A DNA stretch of 59,666 bases from an uncultured Clostridia bacterium (GCA_947593585.1 CANQDP010000008.1:1-59666); one strand, 5' to 3'; counted from the stretch's first letter, positions 8,589-18,032 are shown. A program made the numbers and translations. The notes: generated by a model not told the origin, from the sequence alone.

Positions 8589-8819
8589 ATGAAAGGTTTC
8601 GTTAAATGGTTCGATGATGCACCTTTGTGGTTAAAGATCGTTCTTGCATTGCCAGTTGTTGACATTGCTTGGGCTATTTATCGTATCGTTAAAGGTGCCG
8701 CTTATGGCAAAGTTTGGTTAATCATTGTTGGCATTTTGTGGATTATACCATTCTTTGAAATCGCATGGCTAGTTGACATAATTTGCATCGCAATTTGCAA
8801 AGAGCCTAAATTAGCTTAG
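8589..8819 (+). CDS. Small two-helix membrane protein, unknown function
   Basis: 76 aa with a strong ribosome binding site and promoter, followed directly by a terminator, so it is a single-gene unit that is probably well expressed. It begins MKGFVKWFDDAPLWLKIVL. There are two hydrophobic stretches at about residues 16-34 and 40-70, rich in Trp and Ile. No family is recognised. Similar short proteins with an amphipathic KWFDxxPLWLK start occur in Firmicutes as uncharacterised membrane proteins. Confidence 0.75.
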   Translation: MKGFVKWFDDAPLWLKIVLALPVVDIAWAIYRIVKGAAYGKVWLIIVGILWIIPFFEIAWLVDIICIAICKEPKLA

Positions 8820-8820
8820 C

Positions 8821-8847
8821 AAAAAACCGCATTTAGCGGTTTTTTTC
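8821..8847. terminator. Bidirectional terminator
   Basis: Stem AAAACCGC / GCGGTTTT with loop ATTTA and T runs on both strands, between the small membrane protein gene and the convergent rel gene. Confidence 0.85.
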
Positions 8848-10692
8848 ATTTCTTTCTTCTTTTGATTTCTTTTTGCGCCCATTCACTTCTGTGTTTGGCT
8901 TCCAATCGGCTTCAATTAGGCGAGAACTATCAAAATAACTAACATTTGGGCAGACGGCACGGTGGATAATTATGCCTCGCCCAGCTGAAATGAACCCAAC
9001 AATTTTGTCGCCATACATAGGGTGGCAGCAGTTTGCAAAGCGCATCAATATGTTGTTTAGCCCTTTCACGGCAATTAATTTCTCGCTTGGAGCGGCTAGG
9101 CGAACATTGTTTTCTGGGGTGGTGGCAGTTAAAGTTTCTGTCTTGATTTGTTTTTGATATAAGCTCACTAGTTTGTTCACAACCGCTTTGATAGGATAGG
9201 CGTTTGTGCCCAGGCTTGCGTAAAGTTCGTCTAAATTGTTCAAGTTATATTGCGGCAGCACCTCATCTAAATTTTTCTTTTCAGTGAGTTTTGCCACAGA
9301 GTAACCTTTCTCTTTAATTGCGTTTTCTAGCATTGATTTGCCAAGGCGGATATTTTCCTCCTTCATGTTTCGCTTAAAGAAAAGATTTATTTCTTTTTTT
9401 GCTCCTGCTGTTTTGCAGGTTTTAAGCCAATCGCGTGATGGACCTTTCGAATTTGGGTTGGTGATAATCTCCACCACATCGCCATTGTTCAGCGGGGTGG
9501 TGGTTGGCACCATTTTGCCATTTACCTTTGCGCCAACACATCTGTTGCCCACTTCACTATGTATGCAATAGGCGAAGTCTATCGGGGTGGATTGAGATGG
9601 GAGATAAATCACCTTTCCCTTTGGCGTTTGCACAAAAATTTCGTTATTATAGATGTCCTGATTAAGCGAATCGGCAAGTTCGTCTATGCTCACATTTTCG
9701 CTGTCCATCATCAATCGCAGATAGCCTAGGCTAGCATCAAGAGTGTCGCGCTTACGCCCTTTTTCTTTATAAAGCCAATGCGCTGCCACACCATATTCGG
9801 CATATTTGTTCATGTCCTCTGTCCTGATTTGAATTTCCACAGGAAACCCTTCAAATATAACGGTGGTGTGCAACGATTGATAGCCGTTTGGCTTTGGCGT
9901 GGCAATATAGTCTTTAAATCTATTTTGAAGAGGCTCAACTTCGCAGTGAAGCCTGCCAAGCAGTGCGTAGCATTCAGCCACAGTGCCCACTATTGCGCGC
10001 ACAGCAATAAGGTCATAAATGTTGTCAAACGAGTGGTCCTGCAACTTTTTATAGATGCTATAAATATGTTTTTTCCTGCCATACACTCGCCCTTTAATGC
10101 CCAACTCGTGCATACAATTATTCACAAGTGCTTTTAATCGTTCAACGATTGGTGCGCGGTGATGATAGCGGTTGTCCACTTCCGCTTGAATTTCCGCCTG
10201 CAATTTTGGATGCTCAATTTTAAAGGCTGCTTCTTCAAGTTCCGTTTTATATGCACTCAAACCCAAGCGGGCAGCAAGCGGGGCATAAAGCGAAAAAATC
10301 ACGCGGGCAAAGTCGTGCTTTTGTTCGTTGGGGCTATCTCCCAAATTTCTCACATCTGCCACAACAATTGCAATTTTCAGCATTATGGTGCGAATGTCCT
10401 TGGTGATTGCAAAAAACATTTTTCTCAAGTTTTCAGCCTCTGTGTTTTGCAAGGAAAAATTGATATTATCTAATTTTACAAGAGTTTCCACCATTTTTAA
10501 AGTTGACGGGGTGCATTCGGAGCGGATTTCTTCCAAACTAACATTTTTTGCACGCAAAGAAAAATACATGAGCCCAGAAAGCACAAAATCGTCCTTTAAG
10601 CCAATATCTGCCATGATGGACAAAAAATCGTCAATCTTCTTTTTGTCTTGACCGTTGAAGTTATTCACAATGGCATTCATTTTTTCAGTCAT
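8833..10692 (-). CDS. rel: Rel family (p)ppGpp synthetase with degenerate hydrolase domain
   Basis: 619 aa, shorter than the usual 720-750 aa of Rel/RelA. Start ATG 10692 behind AGGAG. The synthetase domain (about residues 195-300) is intact: YGRKKHIYSIYKKL, FKDYIATPKPNGYQSLHTT and EIQIRTED. A TGS domain (about 343-405) follows, then a helical part, and a Cys-rich RIS/zinc element with RFANCCHPMYGD at about 547. Two departures stand out. The N-terminal HD hydrolase region lacks the His and His-Asp residues (a stretch DFVLSGLMYFSLRAK stands where ALLHDVxED is expected, and VADVRNL where DRLHNMRTL is expected). The C-terminal ACT/RRM domain is also absent, ending in a Lys/Glu-rich tail. Synthetase-only activity is inferred; ribosome sensing may be altered. 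Confidence 0.88.
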   Translation of the reverse strand: MTEKMNAIVNNFNGQDKKKIDDFLSIMADIGLKDDFVLSGLMYFSLRAKNVSLEEIRSECTPSTLKMVETLVKLDNINFSLQNTEAENLRKMFFAITKDIRTIMLKIAIVVADVRNLGDSPNEQKHDFARVIFSLYAPLAARLGLSAYKTELEEAAFKIEHPKLQAEIQAEVDNRYHHRAPIVERLKALVNNCMHELGIKGRVYGRKKHIYSIYKKLQDHSFDNIYDLIAVRAIVGTVAECYALLGRLHCEVEPLQNRFKDYIATPKPNGYQSLHTTVIFEGFPVEIQIRTEDMNKYAEYGVAAHWLYKEKGRKRDTLDASLGYLRLMMDSENVSIDELADSLNQDIYNNEIFVQTPKGKVIYLPSQSTPIDFAYCIHSEVGNRCVGAKVNGKMVPTTTPLNNGDVVEIITNPNSKGPSRDWLKTCKTAGAKKEINLFFKRNMKEENIRLGKSMLENAIKEKGYSVAKLTEKKNLDEVLPQYNLNNLDELYASLGTNAYPIKAVVNKLVSLYQKQIKTETLTATTPENNVRLAAPSEKLIAVKGLNNILMRFANCCHPMYGDKIVGFISAGRGIIIHRAVCPNVSYFDSSRLIEADWKPNTEVNGRKKKSKEERNEKNR

Positions 10693-10823
10693 AAAACTCC
10701 TTAAATTAGCAATTTTTTATATGCGATTAAATATCATTTAAACAAATTAATTATGCTTATAACTTTTGTTATAAAGTTGTTTATAAATATATTTTAACAT
10801 AAAAAACAGATTTTGCAAAGAAA

Positions 10824-10846
10824 AAAGCACAGATTGTTTGTGCTTT
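10824..10846 (-). terminator. Terminator of the 124-aa protein gene
   Basis: Minus-strand stem AAAGCACA / TGTGCTTT followed by a T run, just after the stop codon. Confidence 0.75.
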
Positions 10847-11219
10847 ATAATTTATTGCCGTTTTGCAAAGTTTTTTGAAATTCTAGCCATTGCTTGGTGT
10901 AATCGGTGTTTTGTAGGAGAGTGGAGCGGCTGCCATATGGGTCATCGTCAATATCGTAGTAATAAGAAACAAACCTCTCTGGCGTAACACTAAAGCAATA
11001 ATCATATTCATAGTTTCCCCGTTCATCTTCACCTATAAAAACAAAATAAGGTACAGGTTGGCATTCGTGCTCATATTGCAAAATTTCTTCAAAAGTTTTT
11101 GGTGCGTAATTATAATCTTCTCTTCTAAAAGGTGCAAAATAATTTGTTACATCGCAAATTGTGCCTGTCCAGTTATAGCCGATTTGGCTAAAAAAATCTT
11201 TTAAATTTTCAATTGTCAT
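10845..11219 (-). CDS. Hypothetical acidic protein
   Basis: 124 aa, start ATG 11219 behind AAGGGGAAG. It is acidic and rich in Tyr and Phe (for example YYYDIDDDPYGS), with no signal peptide or membrane helix, so probably cytoplasmic. It begins MTIENLKDFFSQIGYNWTG. It has its own terminator and sits between convergent/divergent housekeeping genes. I do not recognise the family; the composition resembles small immunity- or SMI1-like proteins, but no diagnostic motif is present. Confidence 0.6.
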   Translation of the reverse strand: MTIENLKDFFSQIGYNWTGTICDVTNYFAPFRREDYNYAPKTFEEILQYEHECQPVPYFVFIGEDERGNYEYDYCFSVTPERFVSYYYDIDDDPYGSRSTLLQNTDYTKQWLEFQKTLQNGNKL

Positions 11220-11318
11220 AACTTCCCCTTTTGTTAATTAATTTTAACTTGAAAAAACAAAATTGTCAACGGATATTTAATTTGTTCTATTTGCCACACG
11301 CACATAATAAACTAATTT

Positions 11319-13955
11319 ATGCATTATTTGAATAGTTTTGATGCCATAAAACAACTTAATTCATCTTCAAAAGGGTTAACGCCCAAAGAGGCAAGCGAAA
11401 GGCTTGCAAAGTTTGGCAAAAATGAGTTGAAAAAGACGAAAAAACAATCGTTTATCAAGTGTTTTTTTAAGCAATTTTTAAACATTATGGTGGCAATTTT
11501 GCTCGTGTCGGCTGTGGTATCGCTCACAATCGCCATAGTGAACAAAGAGTATGCCGACCTATTTGAAGGGTTTGTGATTTTGTTTATTGTGGTGGTGAAT
11601 GCGCTTATTGGCGTCTTTCAAGAAAACAAGGCGCAGGCTTGCATTGACGACCTTGCAAAAAGCGAAAAAATGACTGTTAAAGTTGTGCGTGCGGGCAATC
11701 TTATCACTGTTGATGGCAAGGACATCGCCCCCGGCGACATCGTTGAAATGGAAGCGGGCAATGTGGTGGCGGCAGATGTTCGCCTAATTGATGCCAACAA
11801 TTTTTCATGTGATGAAAGCAGCCTAACGGGTGAAAGTGTGCCAGTTGAAAAAAATGCCGATTTAGTTTTGAGCAAAAACACGCCGCTCGCCGAGCGCAAA
11901 AACATGGCATATTCTGGCAGCATGATAACGAGCGGAAAAGCGCGCGGAGTGGTGGTTGCAACGGGTGCAGACACAGAACTTGGCAAAATTGCAAACCTGC
12001 TTTTCAATGCTCAAAAGCAGACCACACCTCTTCAAAAATCGATTGAAAAAATTGGCAAGATAATCACTTGGGCTGTGGTGGCAATTTGCTTGGTGATTTT
12101 CATGATTGAAATGGTGGCTGGCAATGGATTTTTAAATCCTCTAATGACGGCAGTTGCATTGGCAGTTGCTGCCATTCCAGAGAGTTTGCCAGCAGTGATA
12201 ACAATAATTTTGGCGTTGGGCGTGCAGCAGTTGGCAAAAAGGAAATGTATTATTAAGCATTTGCACGCGGTGGAAACTCTTGGCAGTTGCGAAATTATTT
12301 GCACGGATAAAACAGGCACTCTCACTCGCAACAAAATGCAGGTGGTGAAAACTTTTTTCGATTGGCAATATGATTTAACTCAGGGCGACACATTTAACGA
12401 AATTTTAAAGTGCATGAAATTTTGCAACAATTCAAAATTAGAAAATGGCAAGGTGGTTGGAGAGCCAACCGAAAGTGCACTCTTTGAATTTGCAAATCAA
12501 TATTATTCCGGGCAAGAGATGAAAGTGCTGCATGAAATTCCTTTTAATTCAATTAGGAAGATGATGTCGGTTATCGTTAATGATGACGGAGTGAAATGTT
12601 TGGCGAAAGGTGCACCGGAAATTTTAATAAAAAAATGCAAATTTATAAAAATTAATGGCAAAATTGAGCAAATAACGGATGAAATCATTGAAAAGATAAA
12701 AAAAGTGAATGATGAAATGACTTCTAAGGCACTTCGAGTTATGGGTTTTTGCTCAAAAAAATTTGATGTGTTTAGCCCTAACGACGAGCCTGAAAGCGAC
12801 ATGGTGTTTTTAGGTTTGGCTGGCATGATAGACAATCCGCGCCCAGAGGTGAAATCGAGCATTGAAAAATGTTTTAAGGCAGGGCTAAAACCTGTGATGA
12901 TAACGGGCGACCACAAAAAAACCGCTTTTGCCATTGCAAGCGAACTAGGAATTGCAAAATCGATAGACGAAGTGATTTCCGGGGAAGAAATTGATAGGCT
13001 AACCGATGCTGAACTTAAAAAAATCTGCACCAAATTCACAGTCTATGCTCGCGTAAGCCCAGAGCACAAAGTGAGGATTGTTAAAGCCTTCAAAAATCTA
13101 AAAAAGGTTGTGGCAATGACGGGCGATGGAGTGAACGATGCTCCAAGCCTAAAAATTGCAGATATAGGTGTGGGCATGGGCAAATCTGGCAGCGATGTGG
13201 TTAAAAATGTGGCAGATTTAATTATCACGGACGACAACTTCTCTTCAATCGTTGTGGCAGTGGAAGAGGGGCGAAAGGTATATTCAAACATTCAAAAGGC
13301 ACTGCAATTTTTAATTTCAACAAATTGCGTGGAAGTGTTTGGAATGTTACTTGCGCTTTTGTTCTTCCCGAATTTAACATTTTTATTGCCTGCACAGATG
13401 TTATTTATAAATCTTGTTACAGATAGCCTGCCAGCCTTTGCTCTTGGCATGGAAAAGGTGGAAAAAGAAGTGATGCAATCGCCACCGCGCAATAGTCGGG
13501 CGGGACTGTTTGGTGGCATAACAGGTGTGGCAATAATTTATCAGTCAATTTTGCAAACGCTGATTGTTATGGTTGTGTTTATTGTGGGAGTGAAATGTTA
13601 TTCTCCTGCAGAGGCTAGCACTATGGTGTTTTTCACAATCATTTTCATGCAACTATTGCACAGCGTGAATTGCAAAACCAACAATTCAATTTTTGAAAAA
13701 AATTTGTTTGATAATAAAACATTCAACTTATGCTTCCTCCTCACACTTGCAATAAATTTGGCAGTGGCAGTTGTTCCGCCAATGTATGCCTTGTTTGGTT
13801 TGGAATTTTTAAATTTTTCACAATGGCTGGTGGTGATAATTGCCTCAGTTTTAATCGTGCCAACTTGCGAACTCTTCAAAGCAATTTTGAATAAAAATCC
13901 TTCAATCTATATAAAAAGGCATAAAATAAAAAAAGAGAAGGTGAGAGCAAAATAA
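11319..13955 (+). CDS. P-type Ca2+/cation-transporting ATPase
   Basis: 878 aa P2-type ATPase that exports cations (Ca2+ most likely) across the cytoplasmic membrane. An N-terminal cation-ATPase domain (LNSFDAIKQL) leads to membrane helices at about 48-90, the actuator motif TGES at about 170, and PESLPAV in helix M4. The phosphorylation site DKTGTLT is at about 329, MITGDHKKTA follows, and the hinge motif is TGDGVNDAPSL. At the C-terminus are several helices, with LFINLVTDSLPAFALG in M6. PESLP replaces the commoner PEGLP in M4, a mild change at the ion site. The length is normal for PMR1/LMCA-like pumps. It stands alone; no riboswitch is visible in the ~100-nt upstream gap. A promoter TTGTTC-N17-TAATAA with 8 nt to ATG is possible. 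Confidence 0.93.
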   Translation: MHYLNSFDAIKQLNSSSKGLTPKEASERLAKFGKNELKKTKKQSFIKCFFKQFLNIMVAILLVSAVVSLTIAIVNKEYADLFEGFVILFIVVVNALIGVFQENKAQACIDDLAKSEKMTVKVVRAGNLITVDGKDIAPGDIVEMEAGNVVAADVRLIDANNFSCDESSLTGESVPVEKNADLVLSKNTPLAERKNMAYSGSMITSGKARGVVVATGADTELGKIANLLFNAQKQTTPLQKSIEKIGKIITWAVVAICLVIFMIEMVAGNGFLNPLMTAVALAVAAIPESLPAVITIILALGVQQLAKRKCIIKHLHAVETLGSCEIICTDKTGTLTRNKMQVVKTFFDWQYDLTQGDTFNEILKCMKFCNNSKLENGKVVGEPTESALFEFANQYYSGQEMKVLHEIPFNSIRKMMSVIVNDDGVKCLAKGAPEILIKKCKFIKINGKIEQITDEIIEKIKKVNDEMTSKALRVMGFCSKKFDVFSPNDEPESDMVFLGLAGMIDNPRPEVKSSIEKCFKAGLKPVMITGDHKKTAFAIASELGIAKSIDEVISGEEIDRLTDAELKKICTKFTVYARVSPEHKVRIVKAFKNLKKVVAMTGDGVNDAPSLKIADIGVGMGKSGSDVVKNVADLIITDDNFSSIVVAVEEGRKVYSNIQKALQFLISTNCVEVFGMLLALLFFPNLTFLLPAQMLFINLVTDSLPAFALGMEKVEKEVMQSPPRNSRAGLFGGITGVAIIYQSILQTLIVMVVFIVGVKCYSPAEASTMVFFTIIFMQLLHSVNCKTNNSIFEKNLFDNKTFNLCFLLTLAINLAVAVVPPMYALFGLEFLNFSQWLVVIIASVLIVPTCELFKAILNKNPSIYIKRHKIKKEKVRAK

Positions 13956-14079
13956 GCTTAAAATTTAAAAAAAATTGAAAAAACGCATCTATTTTTAATG
14001 TTTTTTAATAATTTTCTAGTTAATTTTCAATTTTGCATAAATTTTTAATTTTTGTTAAGAATACTCATAGGAGGACAAA

Positions 14080-14538
14080 ATGAGCATTTTCAACAAAAAA
14101 GTATTGGCCATAATTGTTTATTACACACTTATTGCTTTGGCAATGGTTAGCGCAGGATTTTTCGTCTATTGCTTAGTGGTTAAAGATGTGGCATTGTGGG
14201 CAAAAATCATCTACTATGTTTGGACAGGTTTTGTTGTTGGCAATTTGATTTTTGACATAATCTGCACCAACACTCACGAAGGCAAAACAATTTCTGGCTT
14301 TATTGTTTATGTGCTTAGTGTGTTGGCTGTTGTGATGGCGTGCATTTTGTATGTGATTAATGCTGGCAGAACAGGGCTTGCCGTTGACTTCTTCAATTTA
14401 TTCATTTCTGTTTCGCTAATTTCGCTCATGACCACAGGCTATATGATTGCTAGTTGGTGTGTGGGTGAAAGCATTGTGGAGCACGCAACGGCACAAGACG
14501 AAATGCAAGCGAAGCGCAAACAAGCAGAAAACAAATAA
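14080..14538 (+). CDS. Four-helix membrane protein, unknown
   Basis: 152 aa behind AGGAGGAC, so well translated. Four predicted membrane helices (about residues 8-32, 40-60, 70-92 and 104-128), then a hydrophilic tail rich in Glu, Lys and Gln. No catalytic motif is seen. It is a single-gene unit between the P-type ATPase gene and a terminator. Unrecognised; it might influence the neighbouring pump, but there is no evidence beyond adjacency. Confidence 0.7.
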   Translation: MSIFNKKVLAIIVYYTLIALAMVSAGFFVYCLVVKDVALWAKIIYYVWTGFVVGNLIFDIICTNTHEGKTISGFIVYVLSVLAVVMACILYVINAGRTGLAVDFFNLFISVSLISLMTTGYMIASWCVGESIVEHATAQDEMQAKRKQAENK

Positions 14539-14539
14539 T

Positions 14540-14568
14540 AAAAAAGGGCAATTAAATTGCTCTTTTTT
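14540..14568. terminator. Bidirectional terminator
   Basis: AAAAAAGGGCAATT / ATTGCTCTTTTTT hairpin (one wobble) between convergent genes. Confidence 0.8.
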
Positions 14569-15754
14569 AATTTGCGTTCCACTCTCGATTTGCTTTAAAC
14601 CAATCTGTTTGTTGCAGTGTGGTTGGTGAATTGCTAAAGTTTTTTCGCAATTCTTCATTTGCTTTTGAAATGATTGTGATGTTGCCATTAAATGAAGTGA
14701 ATTCGTCATTTTCATAGTCAACACATAGTGTGGTTACATAAATTTCACACACCTCAAATTTGCTCATTCTATCGATAAATTCTTGCGCAGGGAATTGATT
14801 GGCTTCTGTGGTTGTGTATTCTGGACTGCCGGCACAGCAGCAAATGCACACAATTTCAGGACGAATAACTTCTAGCAGCACATCGTTAGAACTTGTGTTG
14901 CTGCCGTGATGCCCTGCTTTAAACACGTCCACCTTTGGCAAATCCGGGTTATTTTCCACCAAACTTTGTTCGCCGTCTGCCTCCAAATCTCCGGTGAATA
15001 AAAAGTTGTGTGCGCTCTCGCCTGTGCCGTGCGTTAGCAGGCAGCAAACTGAGTAATTGTTTTCTTTTTTTGCAGTTTGCTCATAATATTTTTGATATAA
15101 AATCTTTAAAGATAAGTTTTCTGCCAAATCAAATTGCTTTTGCGCCTTTTCGCCCTGTGCGTTTTCGCTTTCATTCCAGCATTCTAGTGCGGTGAAATGT
15201 TTTGCACCTTCTTCGATTTCTGCATTAAGTTCTCGATTAAAGTTTTTATAGGTTGACGCACTCTCTTTTTGATTGGTGTTTGCAAAAGTTATAATGGTTT
15301 GGCAACTATATAAATCAAAAATGCTATCCATTTTTTCACTCGTGGCAAAGCCGGCATAATGGTCGGTGTGCGCATGAGTGATTATTACATATTCAAGCGT
15401 GTTGTCCGTAACATATTGATTGAGATAATTTGCAACGGTGCTGATGCTGTTGGTCTTTGAGCCGCAGTCAATTAAAATGTCCACATCGCCATATTTTATG
15501 TATGTGCAATCGCCCGTGTATTTATTGCCAAGTTCAAGGAAGTGGACGGACAATTCATCATCTTTTAAATCTAATTTTTGGTTGGAAACGCTTGAATTTT
15601 CATACGAATAAAACACTTCCTCGCCAATAGTTAGTTCGTCCGTTTCGGGCAGAGTGAGATAACTAATTATGCCAAAGCCAACACACGCCCCCAAAATTAA
15701 GGCCAATAATAGGGCAAAGAAATTTGTTCCGCGAGATTTGGTTTTTCTAGCCAT
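14567..15754 (-). CDS. ComEC-like metallo-beta-lactamase-fold protein, membrane-anchored
   Basis: 395 aa, start ATG 15754 behind AGGAGG. One N-terminal membrane helix (about 11-30) places the hydrolase outside the cell. Metal-binding motifs: THAHTDHYAG (HxHxDH), FTGDLE, and KAGHHGSNTSS, the layout of the ComEC/Rec2 C-terminal hydrolase domain. It lacks the ComEC channel, so it is a stand-alone extracellular hydrolase, possibly a nuclease or phosphodiesterase. The 5' end overlaps the upstream gene (15747-16277) by 8 nt, showing translational coupling. Insertions (residues ~170-230, rich in Glu) distinguish it from typical ComEC domains. Substrate unknown. Confidence 0.85.
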   Translation of the reverse strand: MARKTKSRGTNFFALLLALILGACVGFGIISYLTLPETDELTIGEEVFYSYENSSVSNQKLDLKDDELSVHFLELGNKYTGDCTYIKYGDVDILIDCGSKTNSISTVANYLNQYVTDNTLEYVIITHAHTDHYAGFATSEKMDSIFDLYSCQTIITFANTNQKESASTYKNFNRELNAEIEEGAKHFTALECWNESENAQGEKAQKQFDLAENLSLKILYQKYYEQTAKKENNYSVCCLLTHGTGESAHNFLFTGDLEADGEQSLVENNPDLPKVDVFKAGHHGSNTSSNDVLLEVIRPEIVCICCCAGSPEYTTTEANQFPAQEFIDRMSKFEVCEIYVTTLCVDYENDEFTSFNGNITIISKANEELRKNFSNSPTTLQQTDWFKANREWNAN

Positions 15755-16277
15755 TGTCTGCCTCCTTTATGTTGGAAATTGAAGATGCTTGCTGCTCGGT
15801 TTCTTCTAGATTGTCATCTTCACTTGGCTCAACAAATGTGATAAGCCTAATCTTTTGAATTTTAAAAATTGTGCCATATTTAAAATTGTCCACAGTGTAA
15901 GCGATATAGAATGTGCCAACCTCATTTGAATAGTAGTTGCCATTTTCATCAACATCTAAATTCGTGGAAATTTTAACCTTTTTGCTGTCGTCTTTATTAA
16001 ATGCAATAACTTTAACTCCGCTATCAAAATATTTGTCATTCAAGGTTAGCGTGATTTCTTCTTCGCCAATAAGTTCAAAACAATCGTTGCGTGTTAGAAA
16101 ATATGTAGGCCAAGCACCCACTCCAAGCCCAATTAATAAGGTTAAAAATAGTAAAATTAAGGTCTTTATAGGAGTGCGCTTTAATTCTTTATTAACCTTT
16201 TTGCCCGTCTTTTCGTCTATGTCAAAATCCAACTCAACTTTTTTGCTTTGCTTTGACGCTGTCTTTCTTGCTGGCAT
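15747..16277 (-). CDS. Membrane-anchored protein with Ig-like (DUF5011-type) domain
   Basis: About 176 aa from ATG 16277 (MPARKTASKQ) behind GGAGGTG. A Lys-rich cytoplasmic start, a membrane helix at about 36-58 (IKTLILLFLTLLIGLGVG), then an extracellular domain with ITLTLNDKYFDSGVKVIAF and VGTFYIAYTVDN, the pattern of bacterial Ig-like/DUF5011 surface domains. A Glu-rich tail follows. It is translationally coupled to the MBL-fold hydrolase, so the two probably work together at the cell surface. Domain assignment is by pattern only. Confidence 0.7.
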   Translation of the reverse strand: MPARKTASKQSKKVELDFDIDEKTGKKVNKELKRTPIKTLILLFLTLLIGLGVGAWPTYFLTRNDCFELIGEEEITLTLNDKYFDSGVKVIAFNKDDSKKVKISTNLDVDENGNYYSNEVGTFYIAYTVDNFKYGTIFKIQKIRLITFVEPSEDDNLEETEQQASSISNIKEADNG

Positions 16278-16340
16278 AAACACCTCCAATTCAATTTTAT
16301 CACTTTTTAATATTAAATCAAAATAAAAAAAGTGAATAAT

Positions 16341-16364
16341 AAAAACCCACGCTTAATTGCGTGG
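16341..16364 (-). terminator. Terminator of gltX operon
   Basis: Stem CCACGC / GCGTGG with a 6-nt loop, followed on the minus strand by GTTTTTATT. Confidence 0.75.
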
Positions 16365-16365
16365 A

Positions 16366-18024
16366 TTATTTTATGTGCTTAATTAAGTTGTTTAAACGCT
16401 TTTTGCATTCAGTTTCGCCCAAAATTTTCATAATTGAATATAGTTCTGGGCTATTTTCTTTGCCCGTGATTGCCAAACGCACAAATTTTGAAGCATCACT
16501 AACATTGCCGGCGTAGATAGAAGGGTTTTGTTTATAGGTCTTGTTATCAGCAAAATTGTGAAGGGAGGCAACTTGCTTAAGGTTTTCAAACCAAGCAGAG
16601 TTGTCCGGCTGAGATGTGTAATTTTTTGCATAGTCTAGCAAAAATTCCACTAAATTTTGCTTTTGCACATTGCCCAATTCAAAATTGAATTTTGGCTTGA
16701 AGTTTGGCAACACATAGTCATAAAGAGAGGAGATTTCGTCAAACTTTGTTATGTCCTTTCTTGGCCTATCGCCACCGCGGTCTATTGCAAAAATTTGAGT
16801 GAGCACATCTTTATTTTCGGCAATAGTTTTATAGTCCTTTTCATTCCACTCTTTTGCCCATTCAAGAGCGGCGGAGTAAACTTCATTGGCTGTGTATTTT
16901 GAAATAATCGTTTTTGAAATGTCGTTTAACTTCAAGAAATCAAACATAGGGTTGGTTACGCCAATTTTTTTGATGTCAAAAGGGAAATCAGTGTATGGCA
17001 GAGTTGGGTTTTGTTTGCGCCAAATTTCAAAATCGCTATTTAATAAGTTTAATAGATATTCAATAACCGCGTTGATAGGGTAGCCCGAACGCAAGAAGAA
17101 GCGCACATCGGCAAAAGCGTCTTTTCTTTTGCTGATTTTTCGCTTGTTGCCCGTTTGCTCATCTAGCACGCAGATGTTTGGCGTGTGAGCATATTTGAAA
17201 GGCTTAAAGCCAAATGCTTGAGCCAATTCAATATGCACAGGCAACGATTGAAACCACTCTTGCCCGCGAATGACAGTGGTTGTGCCCATAAGCGTGTCGT
17301 CCACAATATGGGCAAAAGAATAAACCGGAATGCCGTTCGATTTTATGAGCACATCGTCTTTTGCGTTTTCGCGCAAATCCTTTTTGCCCTTGATTGCGTC
17401 GTTAAATTCGTGCGTCTTAGTTGGGTCGCCCATCGAACGCAAGCGTAGTGCAAACTTTTTGCCCGCCTTTAAGTTTGCCTCAATCTCTTTAAATGTTAGA
17501 TTTCGGCATGGGTCTTTAACCTCCAAATCTCCGCTTTCTTCCAATTCCTCTTCGCGTTTTTGCAAAATTTCTTCTTTGTTTTCACTGCTGGCGCAGAAGC
17601 AAGGGAAAGCGTGCCCGCGCTTAACTAGTTCGTGCGCAAATGAATGATAAATTTCAAGCCTTTTAGATTGAACATAAGGGCCATATTCACCCGTTTCTTT
17701 TTTTGCTCCGCAATAGCCTTCGTCCGGCTTTAAGCCAAAGCGGACAAGCATATCATAGGCAATTTCGCCCGCTTTGGCAACCTCTCGCTTGTTGTCTGTG
17801 TCCTCTAGCCGGCAATAGAAAATGCCATTTGTTTTGTTCGCCAAAAGGCGATGAATAACCGCTTGATAGAGTTGCCCGATATGCAAATATCCGGTTGGGC
17901 TAGGGGCAATTCGCGTTACTTCTCCCGAAGTTTTTCTTGGTTTATATTTCTTCAAATAAAAAGAAGTATCCAAAGCGTTTGGATACAACATGTCTGCTAA
18001 AATTTCGTTTTGTTTGCTGGTCAT
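16366..18024 (-). CDS. gltX: Glutamyl-tRNA synthetase
   Basis: Class I synthetase charging tRNA-Glu (and possibly tRNA-Gln if it is nondiscriminating; no glnS is seen here). 552 aa, longer than the usual ~480. HIGH motif APSPTGYLHIGQ at about residue 40, RLEDTDNKRE, the zinc-type cysteines CFC/C region FPCFCASSENKEE, and KMSKS-type KRKISKRKDA. The region VIRGQEWFQSLP is conserved. Start ATG 18024 behind AGGAG. An N-terminal extension of about 35 residues precedes the catalytic core. It is the last gene of an operon behind two exported proteins (gap 8 nt), an odd pairing for a synthetase. Confidence 0.94.
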   Translation of the reverse strand: MTSKQNEILADMLYPNALDTSFYLKKYKPRKTSGEVTRIAPSPTGYLHIGQLYQAVIHRLLANKTNGIFYCRLEDTDNKREVAKAGEIAYDMLVRFGLKPDEGYCGAKKETGEYGPYVQSKRLEIYHSFAHELVKRGHAFPCFCASSENKEEILQKREEELEESGDLEVKDPCRNLTFKEIEANLKAGKKFALRLRSMGDPTKTHEFNDAIKGKKDLRENAKDDVLIKSNGIPVYSFAHIVDDTLMGTTTVIRGQEWFQSLPVHIELAQAFGFKPFKYAHTPNICVLDEQTGNKRKISKRKDAFADVRFFLRSGYPINAVIEYLLNLLNSDFEIWRKQNPTLPYTDFPFDIKKIGVTNPMFDFLKLNDISKTIISKYTANEVYSAALEWAKEWNEKDYKTIAENKDVLTQIFAIDRGGDRPRKDITKFDEISSLYDYVLPNFKPKFNFELGNVQKQNLVEFLLDYAKNYTSQPDNSAWFENLKQVASLHNFADNKTYKQNPSIYAGNVSDASKFVRLAITGKENSPELYSIMKILGETECKKRLNNLIKHIK

Positions 18025-18032
18025 AAAATCTC

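Noticed and set aside
11220..11318. yybP-ykoY-type metal riboswitch ahead of the P-type ATPase
   Set aside because: The gap is only ~100 nt and shows no paired helices typical of the motif; a promoter fills it.
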